64,000 bases of DNA from Fidelibacterota bacterium (GCA_004124875.1 SCKJ01000006.1:62001-126000); one strand, 5' to 3'; positions 8,022 through 17,384 are shown, numbered from the stretch's first letter. Notes: generated by a model not told the origin, from the sequence alone. Numbers and translations: made by a program.

Positions 8022-9041
8022 TCATGCCGCTTCGAGCCCTGCCGAGTAACCTCCTGCGGCGGCGGCCCCATTCATCTTCGCGCGGTGAAGAAAGGCTGCC
8101 TGCGCGTCCGGCAGTTGTGCCTCATTACCACGCCAACTTTTCAGCGCCCCCTGCTGCAGAGCACGACCATAGGAAAAGGTCAACGCCCACGGTTTCTCTG
8201 TCCCCAGGGCGTTGATCGCCTGCAGATGGACCGTGGCGCTGAGCTCTGTCTGGCCCCCTGACAGGAAAGCGATGCCGGGCACATGCTCAGGGACCCTCTT
8301 CTTGAGCAGCTCGACGGTTCTGGCCGCCACTTCGCTGACGTCAGCCTGCTGCGGGCATTTGATGCCTGAAATAATCATGTTGGGCTTGAGCACGATGCCG
8401 GGCAGGTAGACGCGATGGGCCGCCAGCGACTCGAATACCATATCGAGGGTGCGGTCGGTGACTTCGGCGCACCGGTCAATCGTATGGCTGCCTTCCATCA
8501 GTACCTCCGGCTCAATAATGGGGACCAGTCCCGCCGCCTGGCACAGGTTTGCGTAACTGGCCAGGGCATCTGCGTTATCGGCGATGCAGCCACCGGAGGG
8601 GAGGCCGTCGCCGATAGTAATGACCGCCCGCCACTTGGCAAACGTGAGACCCATACCGGCATATTCCTCCAGCCGCTGCCGCAGACCGTCAAGACCCGCA
8701 GTCACTTTTTCACCGGCGTGGCCCTCCATGTCTTTGGCCCCCTGGTCGACTTTGATGCCCGGCTCAATGCCGAGGCTTTTAAGGAACGCGGGGAACGGCA
8801 CGCCATCATCCGTGCTCTGCCGGATGGTTTCATCAAACATGATGACGCCACTTATGTGGTTTTCAATGCCCGGCGATGTGAACAGCAGGTTGCGGTACGA
8901 TTGCCGCGCCTGTTCCGTGTTCTCAACACCGATCATCTCGAATCTCTTCTTGATGGTGCCGGTGCTTTCATCAGCGGCAAGAATCCCCTTTCCCGAGGCC
9001 ATCATGGCCTGGGCAGTGACTGCTAATTTATCCTTATCCAT
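8022..9041 (-). CDS. Fructose-bisphosphate aldolase, class I
   Basis: This 339-residue protein (from ATG 9041) is a class I, Schiff-base aldolase of the eukaryote-like type. It shows the N-terminal signature GKGILAADESTGTIKKRF, the lysine-forming motif GIVLKPNMI (about residue 218), and FLSGGQTELSATVHL further on. It cleaves fructose-1,6-bisphosphate to two triose phosphates in glycolysis and works in reverse for gluconeogenesis. A further-upstream start exists but would overlap the pfk gene; the chosen ATG has GGAGAGAC in front and leaves a 14-nt gap. It is co-transcribed with the phosphofructokinase. Confidence 0.94.
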   Translation of the reverse strand: MDKDKLAVTAQAMMASGKGILAADESTGTIKKRFEMIGVENTEQARQSYRNLLFTSPGIENHISGVIMFDETIRQSTDDGVPFPAFLKSLGIEPGIKVDQGAKDMEGHAGEKVTAGLDGLRQRLEEYAGMGLTFAKWRAVITIGDGLPSGGCIADNADALASYANLCQAAGLVPIIEPEVLMEGSHTIDRCAEVTDRTLDMVFESLAAHRVYLPGIVLKPNMIISGIKCPQQADVSEVAARTVELLKKRVPEHVPGIAFLSGGQTELSATVHLQAINALGTEKPWALTFSYGRALQQGALKSWRGNEAQLPDAQAAFLHRAKMNGAAAAGGYSAGLEAA

Positions 9042-9055
9042 TGTCTCTCCGGTCG

Positions 9056-10090
9056 TTATGAATTTACAATATCGAGAATGGGGAACCACTGCTCCCCTAC
9101 AATCTTGGTCTCATCGGTTGCGTTGGCCAGCGGCACCGCCACAATCTCATTGCCCTGCAAGGCCGCCATGTGGCCAAATTGGCCGGCGTTGATCATCTCG
9201 GCGGCAAATATGCCGTACCGGGTCGCCAGCACCCGGTCGTTGGCGGTGGGTGGGCCGCCACGCTGGATGTGCCCTAGCAGAACATCGCGGGTCTCATGGC
9301 CTGTTTCAGCGGCAATGGCTTTGGACACCTGCTTGCCGATACCGCCCAATTTAACATGCCCGAAGGCGTCGCGGCTCTCATCCTGCGTGGCCATGTCGCT
9401 CTGCTGCGCCAGGACGGCCCCCTCCGAAACGACCACAATGGCGTAATTCTTGCGCTGGGGCCCGAACTCTCGGTTCACCGCCTGGCAGAGCTCGGCCAGG
9501 TCAGTCTCCTTCTCGGGGAGCATGGTGTAATCGGCGCCTGCGGCAATGCCGGTGTGGAGGGCAATCCAGCCGGCATGGCGGCCCATGACCTCGGCCACCA
9601 ACACCCGGTGGTGGCTGCGAGCCGTGGTGTGCAGGCGGTCCACCGCCTCCGTGGCGATGGCCACGGCTGTATCAAACCCGAAGGTGGTATCGGTGGCAGA
9701 CAGATCGTTATCAATGGTTTTGGGTATGCCAATGGCCGACACGCCCATCGCAGCCAGCGCAGTGGCGACCCCCAGAGTGTCATCCCCGCCGATAGCCACC
9801 AGCACGTCAATTTTATTGGCCACGAGATTGCCCTTGATCCGCTCAATAAGCGCTGGATCGCTCAGCGGATTGGTCCGGCTGGTCCCGAGCATGGTCCCGC
9901 CCACGTCATACAGGGGCCGCACATCCTCAGGCTTAAGGGACAGAGTCAGGTTCTCTATGAGCCCTTTCCAGCCATCACGGAATCCGACAAAATCATAGCC
10001 GTGCCGCTTCACGCCCGCCAGCACCAGCCCCCTGATAACGGTATTCAGGCCGGGACAATCTCCACCGCCGGTAAGTATGCCTACGCGCAT
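9056..10090 (-). CDS. 6-phosphofructokinase, predicted pyrophosphate-dependent
   Basis: This 344-residue protein is a PfkA-family enzyme, starting MRVGILTGGGDCPGLN. The residues that separate phosphoryl donors are of the PPi type. GGDDT (about 101-105) has Asp where ATP enzymes have Gly, and PKTIDND (about 121-127) has Lys where ATP enzymes have Gly. This would phosphorylate fructose-6-phosphate reversibly, allowing use in glycolysis and gluconeogenesis. It is upstream of the class I aldolase gene in a two-gene operon, so consecutive glycolytic steps are encoded together. Some group III enzymes with similar motifs use ATP, so donor specificity is a prediction. Confidence 0.92.
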   Translation of the reverse strand: MRVGILTGGGDCPGLNTVIRGLVLAGVKRHGYDFVGFRDGWKGLIENLTLSLKPEDVRPLYDVGGTMLGTSRTNPLSDPALIERIKGNLVANKIDVLVAIGGDDTLGVATALAAMGVSAIGIPKTIDNDLSATDTTFGFDTAVAIATEAVDRLHTTARSHHRVLVAEVMGRHAGWIALHTGIAAGADYTMLPEKETDLAELCQAVNREFGPQRKNYAIVVVSEGAVLAQQSDMATQDESRDAFGHVKLGGIGKQVSKAIAAETGHETRDVLLGHIQRGGPPTANDRVLATRYGIFAAEMINAGQFGHMAALQGNEIVAVPLANATDETKIVGEQWFPILDIVNS

Positions 10091-10278
10091 CTTGTTGGGT
10101 GCTCCTCGTCAGCAGCGCAACCAGCGCCGATTGTTGTAAGACGATTCAGGTTCAATTCACATCGACCGAGCTGGGAAATTACCACCATAAATGCAGATAT
10201 AAAAAGCGCACAATTCGCTATGCCCCTTGCCAGGGAATTCATTGCCACCCTAAATTTTCAGCACGCCGGAAGCCCCCC

Positions 10279-11049
10279 ATGCCCACCCTTGCCATTACCC
10301 ACGACATCTCCCCCGATATCAATCAAGGGGAACGCACGTGGATTGACGCGGTCCCCATCGACCTGGCCCGTGCCGATCAGCAGCACCTTGAGTACCGGCA
10401 GGCGCTGACATCGCTGGGCGTTGAAGTGATCAACGTTTCAGTCAACCGCGACTTTCCGGACAGCCTGTTCATCGAGGATCCCGCGGTGATTGTCGATGAA
10501 GTGGCCATCCTGACCCGTCCCGGAGCCAAGGCCCGGCGCGGCGAGACGGCCGCCCTGGAGCCCATATTGGGGGCCTACAGAACCCTCCTGCGCATGGAGC
10601 CCCCGGCCACTCTGGATGGCGGTGACGTGCTGCAGATTGACCGCCGCATCTTCGTGGGCCAGTCAACGCGCACCAACCGGGCCGGCTATGAGGCGCTCAG
10701 CGAAATGCTCAGGCCTTACGGCTATAAGGTGACGCCCGTGGCGGTGCGTGAAGGGTGCCTGCATCTGGTTACCGGGGCGACGGCGCTTGATGATGAAACC
10801 ATCCTGGTGGCGCCGGGGACCATTGATGAGGAGCCGTTTGCCGGTTACCGCATCGTCCATACGCCCGCAGGTGAAGCGTGGGCCGCCAATGTGATTCCTG
10901 TCGGGGGTGAAATCATGGTGGCCGCCGGCTATCCCGGCACAGCGGAGCTCATCAGCGGACTGGGGCATACCGTGCGCCTGACGGATATTTCCGAGATGGA
11001 AAAGGCCGAGGGCTCTCTCACCTGCCTCAGCCTCTTATTTAGTCATTGA
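10279..11049 (+). CDS. Dimethylarginine dimethylaminohydrolase-like (DDAH) enzyme
   Basis: This 256-residue protein of the amidinotransferase/penetin fold has the DDAH signature set. The set comprises FIEDPAVIVDEVA, LDGGDVLQ, GQSTRTNRAGYEAL, the catalytic histidine in GCLHLVTG, and the nucleophilic cysteine in EGSLTCLSL at the C-terminus. DDAH hydrolyses methylated arginine to citrulline and dimethylamine; some relatives act on other guanidino compounds. The chosen start is the ATG at 10279, where homology begins. The frame is open for 60 codons upstream but is not family-like. It is divergent from pfk with a 188-bp gap. Substrate is not certain. Confidence 0.87.
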   Translation: MPTLAITHDISPDINQGERTWIDAVPIDLARADQQHLEYRQALTSLGVEVINVSVNRDFPDSLFIEDPAVIVDEVAILTRPGAKARRGETAALEPILGAYRTLLRMEPPATLDGGDVLQIDRRIFVGQSTRTNRAGYEALSEMLRPYGYKVTPVAVREGCLHLVTGATALDDETILVAPGTIDEEPFAGYRIVHTPAGEAWAANVIPVGGEIMVAAGYPGTAELISGLGHTVRLTDISEMEKAEGSLTCLSLLFSH

Positions 11050-11069
11050 AACGGGCTGTCAAGAATCGT

Positions 11070-11831
11070 CTATGGTGCGTTATCGAACGCGGTTGTCCCG
11101 ATAAAAAGATACAGGTTTAAATCGGCGTACATATCTCGGCCAAACATATGGGCATTGTTGGTAAGACTTGAGCCATTCAGTATGAACTTATAATTGGCCG
11201 AGTCTGCAGCAGAGCAGTCACCGCTCTCCAAGAGGTCCCATGAGAGTTCCTGACCTTCCTGAATAAAAGGAACACTGTATTGCAACGAGTCGGCAAGGAT
11301 AATGTTATCAATAACAAATACGCTGTCTGTCACAAACGCAGAACCGTTCAGGGTCATTGAGATGCGAATATTTAGCATGTCTAAAGTGTCTTCTGTTGAC
11401 AGGGAAAACAGGGCTACAGAAGAATAATCCAGCACCTGGGCGCCAAACTTCACTTCCATAAATGCACCGGCCGGGATACGGAATACCCAATCGCGGCGTT
11501 GTGGAAACGTCCAATAAACCCAAGGATAACCCGGATATACGACCTGCGATATTCCGAATTGGTTAACACCCGTATCTAACTTGACGTATTGAGAATATGT
11601 CCCCAGATCGAAGGGCTCCCCGAGAAACGCAACGGTATCAATAAATATTATCTCGTTCGATACTGCACTTGCGCGCACGACAAAACGCAAAGAATAGTTG
11701 CATGGACTCAAAATAATATCGTCCTCAGTAACCACAGTATCATCCGACACAAATGGACCATCATCACAGTTAACCGCCATAAGCAATATCAAGGCCATGG
11801 ACAGCTGATATTTCCGCCGCATGTCTCTCAT
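11070..11831 (-). CDS. Uncharacterised secreted or lipid-anchored protein
   Basis: I do not recognise this 253-residue protein. An N-terminal basic stretch and hydrophobic segment (YQLSMALILLMAVNC) resembles a signal peptide ending at cysteine. The residue before the cysteine is Asn, so the lipobox is not canonical. The rest is rich in beta-type, acidic and aromatic residues with no visible repeats or catalytic motif. The start chosen (11831) has AAGGAG seven nt upstream; a start 13 codons earlier lacks one. It lies downstream of rpiA on the same strand with only 13 nt between, but its AT-richer composition suggests a later arrival. Confidence 0.6.
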   Translation of the reverse strand: MRDMRRKYQLSMALILLMAVNCDDGPFVSDDTVVTEDDIILSPCNYSLRFVVRASAVSNEIIFIDTVAFLGEPFDLGTYSQYVKLDTGVNQFGISQVVYPGYPWVYWTFPQRRDWVFRIPAGAFMEVKFGAQVLDYSSVALFSLSTEDTLDMLNIRISMTLNGSAFVTDSVFVIDNIILADSLQYSVPFIQEGQELSWDLLESGDCSAADSANYKFILNGSSLTNNAHMFGRDMYADLNLYLFIGTTAFDNAP

Positions 11832-11844
11832 TCTGACACTCCTT

Positions 11845-12501
11845 TCAGTGATACTCCTGTACACTTTCATCAGTGCCTACGATCAGGCGGTCGGCGGGAC
11901 GGCGGGCAAACAGTCCGCAGGTGACCACCCCGGCGAGCTGATTAATTTCGCTCTCCAGTGCCACGGGATCGGCCAGATTAAGTCCCTCCACATCAATAAT
12001 CAGGTTGCCGTTGTCGGTGGTAAAGCCGCTGCGCAGGATGGCGCGTCCCCCGAGCTTTGACAGTTGATCTGCCACCAGTGAGACGGCCATCGGCAACACT
12101 TCCACCGGCAGGGGGAAGCGGCCCAGTTGATCGACCCGTTTACTTGCGTCCACAATGCAGATAAACAGATCACTGGCCGCCGCCAGTATTTTCTCGCGGG
12201 TCAACGCTCCACCGCCCCCTTTTATGAGCTGCAGCTGGGGATTGGCCTCATCGGCGCCATCCACATAGAGCGGGAGCCGTCCCACATCAGACAGGCTCAG
12301 CAACGCAATACCCGCGGCCTGGAGCATGGCGGCCGTGGCCTCGGAGCTGGCCACCGCGCCGTCCACTCTGGCACTGAGCCTACCGAGACCCGCAATAAAA
12401 TAGGCGCAGGTAGAGCCGCTGCCGACACCGAGCACCATGCCCCCTTCAACGTGGGCCAGGGCCGCCTCGGCGGCGGCCCGTTTCTGGTCATCCTGCGTCA
12501 T
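11845..12501 (-). CDS. rpiA: Ribose-5-phosphate isomerase A
   Basis: This 218-residue protein matches RpiA: the nucleotide-like loop [16 protein letters not shown] near the N-terminus, [24 protein letters not shown] in pieces around residues 80-105, and [12 protein letters not shown] after it. RpiA interconverts ribose-5-phosphate and ribulose-5-phosphate in the pentose phosphate pathway. Length and motif order are normal. It lies 23 nt downstream of the methyltransferase gene. Confidence 0.94.
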   Translation of the reverse strand: MTQDDQKRAAAEAALAHVEGGMVLGVGSGSTCAYFIAGLGRLSARVDGAVASSEATAAMLQAAGIALLSLSDVGRLPLYVDGADEANPQLQLIKGGGGALTREKILAAASDLFICIVDASKRVDQLGRFPLPVEVLPMAVSLVADQLSKLGGRAILRSGFTTDNGNLIIDVEGLNLADPVALESEINQLAGVVTCGLFARRPADRLIVGTDESVQEYH

Positions 12502-12524
12502 GGGCTGCGCCGAAAGCCGCGCGT

Positions 12525-13385
12525 TTATTTGCGGCCGGACACAATGATATTCTCAGTGGACATCCGCAGGCGGCCATCGACCCCCACATATTTCTGCAGC
12601 GCAGCTGCGAGTGTTGTCCATACCTCCTGCGCCTTCTCAGGCGGCTTGTCGGCCAGCATTAACCGGATGGGCGCAGCGATATCCTGCATAAAGCTGATGT
12701 ATTCCGCTACCGATTCGAAGTCGAATTCGACGATGCCAGTTTCCTGAGCGACATCACTGAAGCCTGCATCAGCAAACACCGCTTCGAGCGTGCCAGGTGG
12801 CGAGAGTTTAAACATGTTGGGCGCGTCTGGCGGGGGCGGCGGTAGATCGAGCACTTTCTGTGCCACGCCAAAGGCGATGCTGATACCGGTGGCCTTTTCT
12901 GGCGGACCCCAAACCGCTGTAACGAACCATCCGCCCGGCTTGAGGCTCTGGTGTATGGCCTTCATCGCCGCCTCCAGATCGGGCATGAACATGAGGCCCC
13001 ATCGACAGGTGACGGCGTCGAAGGCCGCCTCCTCGAAATTGAGGCTGCCACCATCCACACCGCGGAATTCCAGATTGGCCAGGCCCGCATCTGCCGCCCG
13101 GTCCCTGGCGATCTGCAGCATCCCCTCGGAATGATCAGTGGCAATCACTTTGCCTGCAGGACCGACCCGCCTGGCGGCGGTGACAGCAGGTTCACCGATG
13201 CCGGTGGCCACATCGAGGATCGTCTGGCCTTCGCCGATGCCGGCCAGGTCCATTATTCGGTCACTGACCTGCTGGCTGAACCCTTCAATGGTGGGCCACC
13301 ATTTGCTCCATCCGGCGGCTACCGAATCCCACTGCTGCTGCTGACCGGCCTTGTACTGCTCGGGATCGAAAGATTTTGCGTCCAT
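12525..13385 (-). CDS. SAM-dependent class I methyltransferase (UbiE/Methyltransf_11 type)
   Basis: This 286-residue protein has the Rossmann SAM-binding motif [20 protein letters not shown] (about residues 47-66), an acidic residue in [16 protein letters not shown], and [15 protein letters not shown] as motif II. The C-terminal part is diverged. The substrate is unknown; UbiE-like enzymes methylate quinones, but many homologues act on other small molecules. The start at 13385 is preceded by AAGGAGAG; an earlier start lacks a ribosome-binding site. It is upstream of rpiA. Confidence 0.85.
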   Translation of the reverse strand: MDAKSFDPEQYKAGQQQQWDSVAAGWSKWWPTIEGFSQQVSDRIMDLAGIGEGQTILDVATGIGEPAVTAARRVGPAGKVIATDHSEGMLQIARDRAADAGLANLEFRGVDGGSLNFEEAAFDAVTCRWGLMFMPDLEAAMKAIHQSLKPGGWFVTAVWGPPEKATGISIAFGVAQKVLDLPPPPPDAPNMFKLSPPGTLEAVFADAGFSDVAQETGIVEFDFESVAEYISFMQDIAAPIRLMLADKPPEKAQEVWTTLAAALQKYVGVDGRLRMSTENIIVSGRK

Positions 13386-13758
13386 ATTAACTCTCCTTGC
13401 ATTGGCATTGTTCCTCTCAACTGGCAACGGGAACTTAGGGATGTTGGATATTCGATGTTGGATATTCGATGTTGGATATTCGATGTTGGATATTCGATGT
13501 TGGATATTCGATGTTGGATATTCGATGTTGGATATTCGATGTTGGATATTGGATGTTGGATGACTGCTCCTGCTCCTGCCACTGTCAACTGGTTACAGGT
13601 TTCAGGTTTCTGTCCACTGCTCCCGCCACTGCCTCCGATACCGGATAGTGCATGGCGCTGCCGCCTGCGAGATCGGCAGAACCGCCTTGCCAGCACCCTT
13701 CCTGTCATGCTATTATTGCCGCTAATCAGACACCGCAGGCGAAAGTAAGGAGAGACCT
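13386..13758. repeat. 14-bp tandem repeat array (13440-13562) in a 373-bp gene-free stretch
   Basis: Eight consecutive copies of GATGTTGGATATTC (the last with C to G) are followed by a partial ninth. The 14-mer is two related heptads, GGATATT and CGATGTT. All frames through it stay open, giving artefactual ORFs on both strands. The unit length is not a multiple of three and there is no ribosome-binding site, so it is not a gene. After the array come CTGCTCCTGCCACTG-type low-complexity bases and then the region upstream of the small membrane protein. A related heptad array occurs at 21275-21323. Confidence 0.9.
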
Positions 13759-14245
13759 ATGGCCACGCTGTCACCGTTTATGCGACGCATGCTCGATATT
13801 CAGGGCTACGAGAACGTCACCGATGAAGATATCGGGCAGACCGCCAAGTGGATGAAGCTGGCCATTTTCGGCTGCGCGAGCCTCGTCGCGATCGCTATGG
13901 CCATAGGTTCAATCCCCATGCTGTGGGTGATGGTCGCCATTGCAGGCGTTGCCGGAATTTCTCCCGTCCACCCTCAACCTGATCTATAACTACGGTATTC
14001 GCTTTATCACCGGTACGGGCAAACTGCTGCGCCGGTCGGGACTCAACCGCGCCGCTTGCGCCCTTGCCACGGTCTGGCTGCTGAGCGCCATTGCCCCCCA
14101 TAGCGCCGGCATGATGGTGGTTTACCTGTTGCTCGGATGGTCGATGGTGGGAACCGCCTACCTGGTGGGAACAGTGGACATCTGCATCCCATCCTATACC
14201 TTCCGCCTTTTCATCGGCTACCCGCCGAAACGGGAGACGGCATAA
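13759..14245 (+). pseudogene. Small membrane protein gene with an apparent frameshift (possibly DUF4395-like)
   Basis: Frame 1 (from ATG 13759) encodes a polar N-terminus followed by transmembrane segments (WMKLAIFGCASLVAIAMAIG, then IPMLWVMVAIAGVAG) and then breaks into non-hydrophobic sequence. Frame 2 picks up at about 13945 with LPEFLPSTLNLIYNYGIRF and continues through two more hydrophobic stretches to IPSYTFRLFIGYPPK, ending at 14245. Joining the two gives a coherent membrane protein of about 160 residues. A single extra base near 13945-13970 explains the break, either a real mutation or a sequence error. The family assignment is weak. GGAGAG precedes the start. Confidence 0.6.
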
Positions 14246-14471
14246 AGAGGGCGCTCATCCCTGCGGAGGTGGCAGGAGCAGTTAAGAGTAATCAGTTGTC
14301 AGTAGTCAGAAACATGAAACTTGTAACCCGTAACGCTTCTTACCCGAACCATCCGCCAGCCGGCGGACCACCGGCCCAGGCTCCGGAACCTGATCATTGT
14401 GGGCGATGGCGGCGAGACCCAGTGGCAGCCGCTATCCAGGGCTCAGGCTATCAGCCGTACCGCTTCCCGCT

Positions 14472-14978
14472 CTAGAATATAGAATCACGAAGGTATTCGG
14501 ATTTCAACGCCGCGGCGATTTCCTGAATATAGGCCTTGAACTCATCGCTGTAAGCGGGGGATAAACCGATCTCTCCCTGACCGGTATGGACTCTGTTCTC
14601 CGCCACCAGCCAGACCGACCGATTGGTCACTTTGGTGGATGCCGCTCCCCGTAGAGGACCGGCCCGGAGTAACAGCCGGGTTTCCGCCGATACAGCCCCT
14701 GCTTGCGCCTCGTCCACAAAGGCATCGCGAATCTGCCATGCGGTTTCAAAATATATTCTTGTCGGTGACAATTCCTGTTTAACCAGGATGAAACCATATC
14801 TCTGGAGAACCCAGAATGTTCTTTGTTCTACGGCTTTGGTTGAGGCGCTCCCCAGGTTGATCTGCAGATCCTGGTAAGTGTGCGGCCGGTCCGTATCCAT
14901 CAATGCGGCACAGTTCCCCAGGGCGATGCTGATGACAAGCGCTACAGGGGCCATGAGACGGTTTACATTTAATCGCAT
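14472..14978 (-). CDS. Uncharacterised envelope protein with signal peptide
   Basis: This 168-residue protein starts with a signal-like segment (MAPVALVISIALGNCAALM) that could be cleaved before cysteine. The -1 residue is Asn, so lipid attachment is uncertain. The mature part has an alpha/beta pattern with no recognisable catalytic motif. It is flanked upstream and downstream by gene-poor DNA and stands alone on the minus strand. I cannot name a family; secretion is the only property I would infer. Confidence 0.6.
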   Translation of the reverse strand: MRLNVNRLMAPVALVISIALGNCAALMDTDRPHTYQDLQINLGSASTKAVEQRTFWVLQRYGFILVKQELSPTRIYFETAWQIRDAFVDEAQAGAVSAETRLLLRAGPLRGAASTKVTNRSVWLVAENRVHTGQGEIGLSPAYSDEFKAYIQEIAAALKSEYLRDSIF

Positions 14979-15280
14979 TGGAATATCTCCGTGGCAGAAA
15001 GTCTCCCTAGATCAGAACGAAATCAGTGAACAGTATTTTCTTCCCTTCATAGACTCGAAATCCTTGGAACGGCATGACGCCGCGGTTATACTCGAATGTT
15101 ACCGCACCAATGAATACGGTATTACCCATCAGCAGTTATTGCGCTGAAGGCCGTACATTCAGTACCGGTTGCCGGCTGCTGTATGCCCAGCGACTTATTA
15201 TACGGCCAGAAAACCAATGATACGAACTGTTATTCGAATCAATCTAATTAAAACCAGGTAATAAAAGGAGTCATTGCCAC
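14979..15280. other. Gene-free stretch upstream of the BI-1-like gene
   Basis: These 302 bp hold no supportable gene. An open plus-strand frame reaching 15147 lacks a ribosome-binding site and resembles nothing I know. The last 50 bp are AT-rich and contain AAAAGGAG before the BI-1-like ATG, so the promoters of that gene and of the divergent envelope protein gene lie here. Confidence 0.5.
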
Positions 15281-15943
15281 ATGTTAGAGTCGGAAGTATT
15301 TAGCAGAACAGAGACCCAAGCCGAGATCATTGGCGATTCCAAATACAACCTGCTCATAGGCCTCGTGCTATTCTGGGGCTTTTTTGTTAATTGGCTGTTG
15401 GTCGTTAATATTGATCCGAATGTTTTAATAAGTATCAACACCTGGCTGTTTTTGTTGGGCTTCTTCGCATCCGCTTTTTACGGCGTGTATCTGTATAATT
15501 CGTCAGATAAGCCGCTCATCAGCTTCATAGGCTACAACTTCGTGGTGCTGCCCTTTGGTCTTATCGTTAACATGATCGTATCACAATACGATAGTGAAAT
15601 AGTCATCGAAGCCATAAAAATTACCGGCGGCGTTACCCTGGTGATGATGATGTTGGGCACCATGTATCCTGCGTTTTTTAAAAATATAATGGGGGCGTTA
15701 TCTGTCGCTTTAATAGCCGTACTTATTATTGAACTATTTCAGGCTTTTGTGCTGGGAATCCACCATGATTGGATCGATTGGGCCGTTGCTGCTATCTTTT
15801 GCGGTTATATTGGCTACGATTGGGGCCGCGCCAACCAGATACCCAAGACCGTCGATAATGCCATTGACAGCGCTGCCGCTCTATACATGGACATTATCAA
15901 TCTATTCTTAAGGATCCTGCGCATCCTGGGGCGAAACAAATGA
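15281..15943 (+). CDS. Bax inhibitor-1 (TMBIM)-like membrane protein
   Basis: This is a 220-residue polytopic membrane protein with six or seven hydrophobic helices. The C-terminal end matches the BI-1 family: FCGYIGYDWGRA, then ALYMDIINLFLRILRILG, where bacterial YbhL/YccA proteins have YDT and ALYLDFINLF. The Asp in YDW corresponds to the family's conserved acidic position. Members are membrane proteins of poorly defined role; a bacterial homologue is a pH-dependent calcium leak channel. A ribosome-binding site (AAAAGGAG) precedes the ATG. It is AT-richer than neighbours and stands alone on the plus strand. Confidence 0.78.
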   Translation: MLESEVFSRTETQAEIIGDSKYNLLIGLVLFWGFFVNWLLVVNIDPNVLISINTWLFLLGFFASAFYGVYLYNSSDKPLISFIGYNFVVLPFGLIVNMIVSQYDSEIVIEAIKITGGVTLVMMMLGTMYPAFFKNIMGALSVALIAVLIIELFQAFVLGIHHDWIDWAVAAIFCGYIGYDWGRANQIPKTVDNAIDSAAALYMDIINLFLRILRILGRNK

Positions 15944-16033
15944 CGAGGGCATCCTGCAGGCCCGCAAGAGTCAACGGTCGCCGCCTGATTATCGCCAGAG
16001 CCTGAGTGAGACGCGCATAAAGGAGGAGACAAA

Positions 16034-16540
16034 ATGCCGGACCTGAACGAGGGCATCAACGTCGACGACATACTGCAATTCAAGGAGCTGGCCAAGCAGG
16101 ACCCCGCCAAAGCGGACCGGTCCCCGACGCTGATCGCGCACTGGGACGGCGGTGATCGTTCACGCGTTGAGTTCGGAGATATCGTGACCCATGTCGGGGG
16201 CGACAACGACCTGGGTCCGATGCATATGGTGCTGGCCTCGCTGGCCGCCTGCGACGTGGATCTCGTGGCGATGCACGCCTCCATTCTTGGTCTGAAAATC
16301 GAGAGCCTTTCGGTGGAAGTGACGGGGCAGTTCAACGTGCGGGCGTATCTGGGCCTGGAAGATGCCCCCGGTTCCGGGTACGGCGCAATCACAAACAGGG
16401 TGCGGATTCATGTTCCTGGCGCGACGCCGGAGCAGATCGCCTTCTTGCGGGAACGGTGCCAAAAATCGTCGCCGGTCGGGGATTCACTGGCGCGGCCCAT
16501 TGAGATGAAGCTCGGGTTTGAGGCGGACACCGGAGGCTAA
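16034..16540 (+). CDS. OsmC family protein
   Basis: This 168-residue protein has the OsmC/Ohr fold features: LGPMHMVLASLAACDVDLVAM with the first conserved cysteine on the central helix, and a C-terminal EQIAFLRERCQKSSPVGDSL with the second. In OsmC/Ohr these two cysteines reduce organic hydroperoxides. Both are present, so activity is plausible, though many OsmC-like proteins have other roles. AGGAGGAG lies seven nt before the ATG. It follows the BI-1-like gene after 90 nt on the same strand. Confidence 0.85.
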   Translation: MPDLNEGINVDDILQFKELAKQDPAKADRSPTLIAHWDGGDRSRVEFGDIVTHVGGDNDLGPMHMVLASLAACDVDLVAMHASILGLKIESLSVEVTGQFNVRAYLGLEDAPGSGYGAITNRVRIHVPGATPEQIAFLRERCQKSSPVGDSLARPIEMKLGFEADTGG

Positions 16541-16694
16541 CCTCCCCGGCCGGTGGAGACCTGCAGGGTGCCGGGCATGCACCCAACATCTAATTGCACC
16601 AGCCATCCACTAGCTGGCGGACTGCTTTTCCAGCCTCCGGTACTGATGAAAGCCCCTGGTTAAACAGTCCCTCTAGTGGGATTATCCCTCCAGT

Positions 16695-17114
16695 TTAGCT
16701 TGAGTCCGACGCAGCCCCGCTCCCGTATACCATGGCCATGATCATGCCACCGACCCCTTCTTCCACTACATGCCAGCCGGCATCAACCAGCGCGCCGGCC
16801 AGTGTGAGGTTTAAAGTGCCATAAAAGATCAGGTTCAAGGGAAGAAAGGCCACCAACCCCATAAAAGCCCCAAATCTCAGACCTTCGGTCATTGGCGAGC
16901 CCCCTTTATAGCCGATGGGATACGCATAGGACATCAGGAAAGCGAGGGCGAGAATACCGAGAATGATGAAGAGCATCTGCGGCTCCTCCCGCATGGCGGC
17001 TGCGCCCTGTTCAGCGTAAAAGCTTCCCATGATAACCCGGTGCCAGAGAACACCAAGTACGAGCATACCAGCTGCCCCTGCCACCCAGGCGTAGAGCATT
17101 TTCATCCTGTTCAT
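16695..17114 (-). CDS. Small integral membrane protein (DUF1761-like)
   Basis: From ATG 17114, preceded by AGGAGGAACGTC, the gene encodes 139 residues with four predicted transmembrane helices: WVAGAAGMLVLGVLWHRV, LFIILGILALAFLMSYAY, the FGAFMGLVAFLPLNLIFY region, and a C-terminal segment. The pattern resembles DUF1761-type proteins of unknown function. The frame is open 19 codons further upstream, but that extension is His/Arg-rich and lacks a ribosome-binding site. No operon partner is evident. Confidence 0.7.
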   Translation of the reverse strand: MNRMKMLYAWVAGAAGMLVLGVLWHRVIMGSFYAEQGAAAMREEPQMLFIILGILALAFLMSYAYPIGYKGGSPMTEGLRFGAFMGLVAFLPLNLIFYGTLNLTLAGALVDAGWHVVEEGVGGMIMAMVYGSGAASDSS

Positions 17115-17384
17115 GACGTTCCTCCTATGGATATGGTTGTGTCGATGACGCGAAAGGATCCCGAATGACAACGGTTCGCATTAGCGGGCCAGTCATCTCC
17201 GCGAAGTTAGGTTAGATTTTCCCTCACACAAACTCATTATCATTTTCGCTGCTTGAAGGAGTGCCGAGATTAAAGGAGCGTGGACCCCAAGGGCTACAGC
17301 AGGATAAACATCGCGACAGGGGTGCTGGATGCTGCCCCAGCCATAGCCCTAGAAGTCGAGCTGTGGATATCGTAGATTCAAGGC

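Noticed and set aside
13440-13562. Possible CRISPR array
   Set aside because: Units are 14 bp, contiguous and without unique spacers; no cas genes nearby.
14979-15147. Possible gene remnant in the plus strand before the BI-1-like gene
   Set aside because: No ribosome-binding site and no similarity I can name; kept as gene-free DNA.
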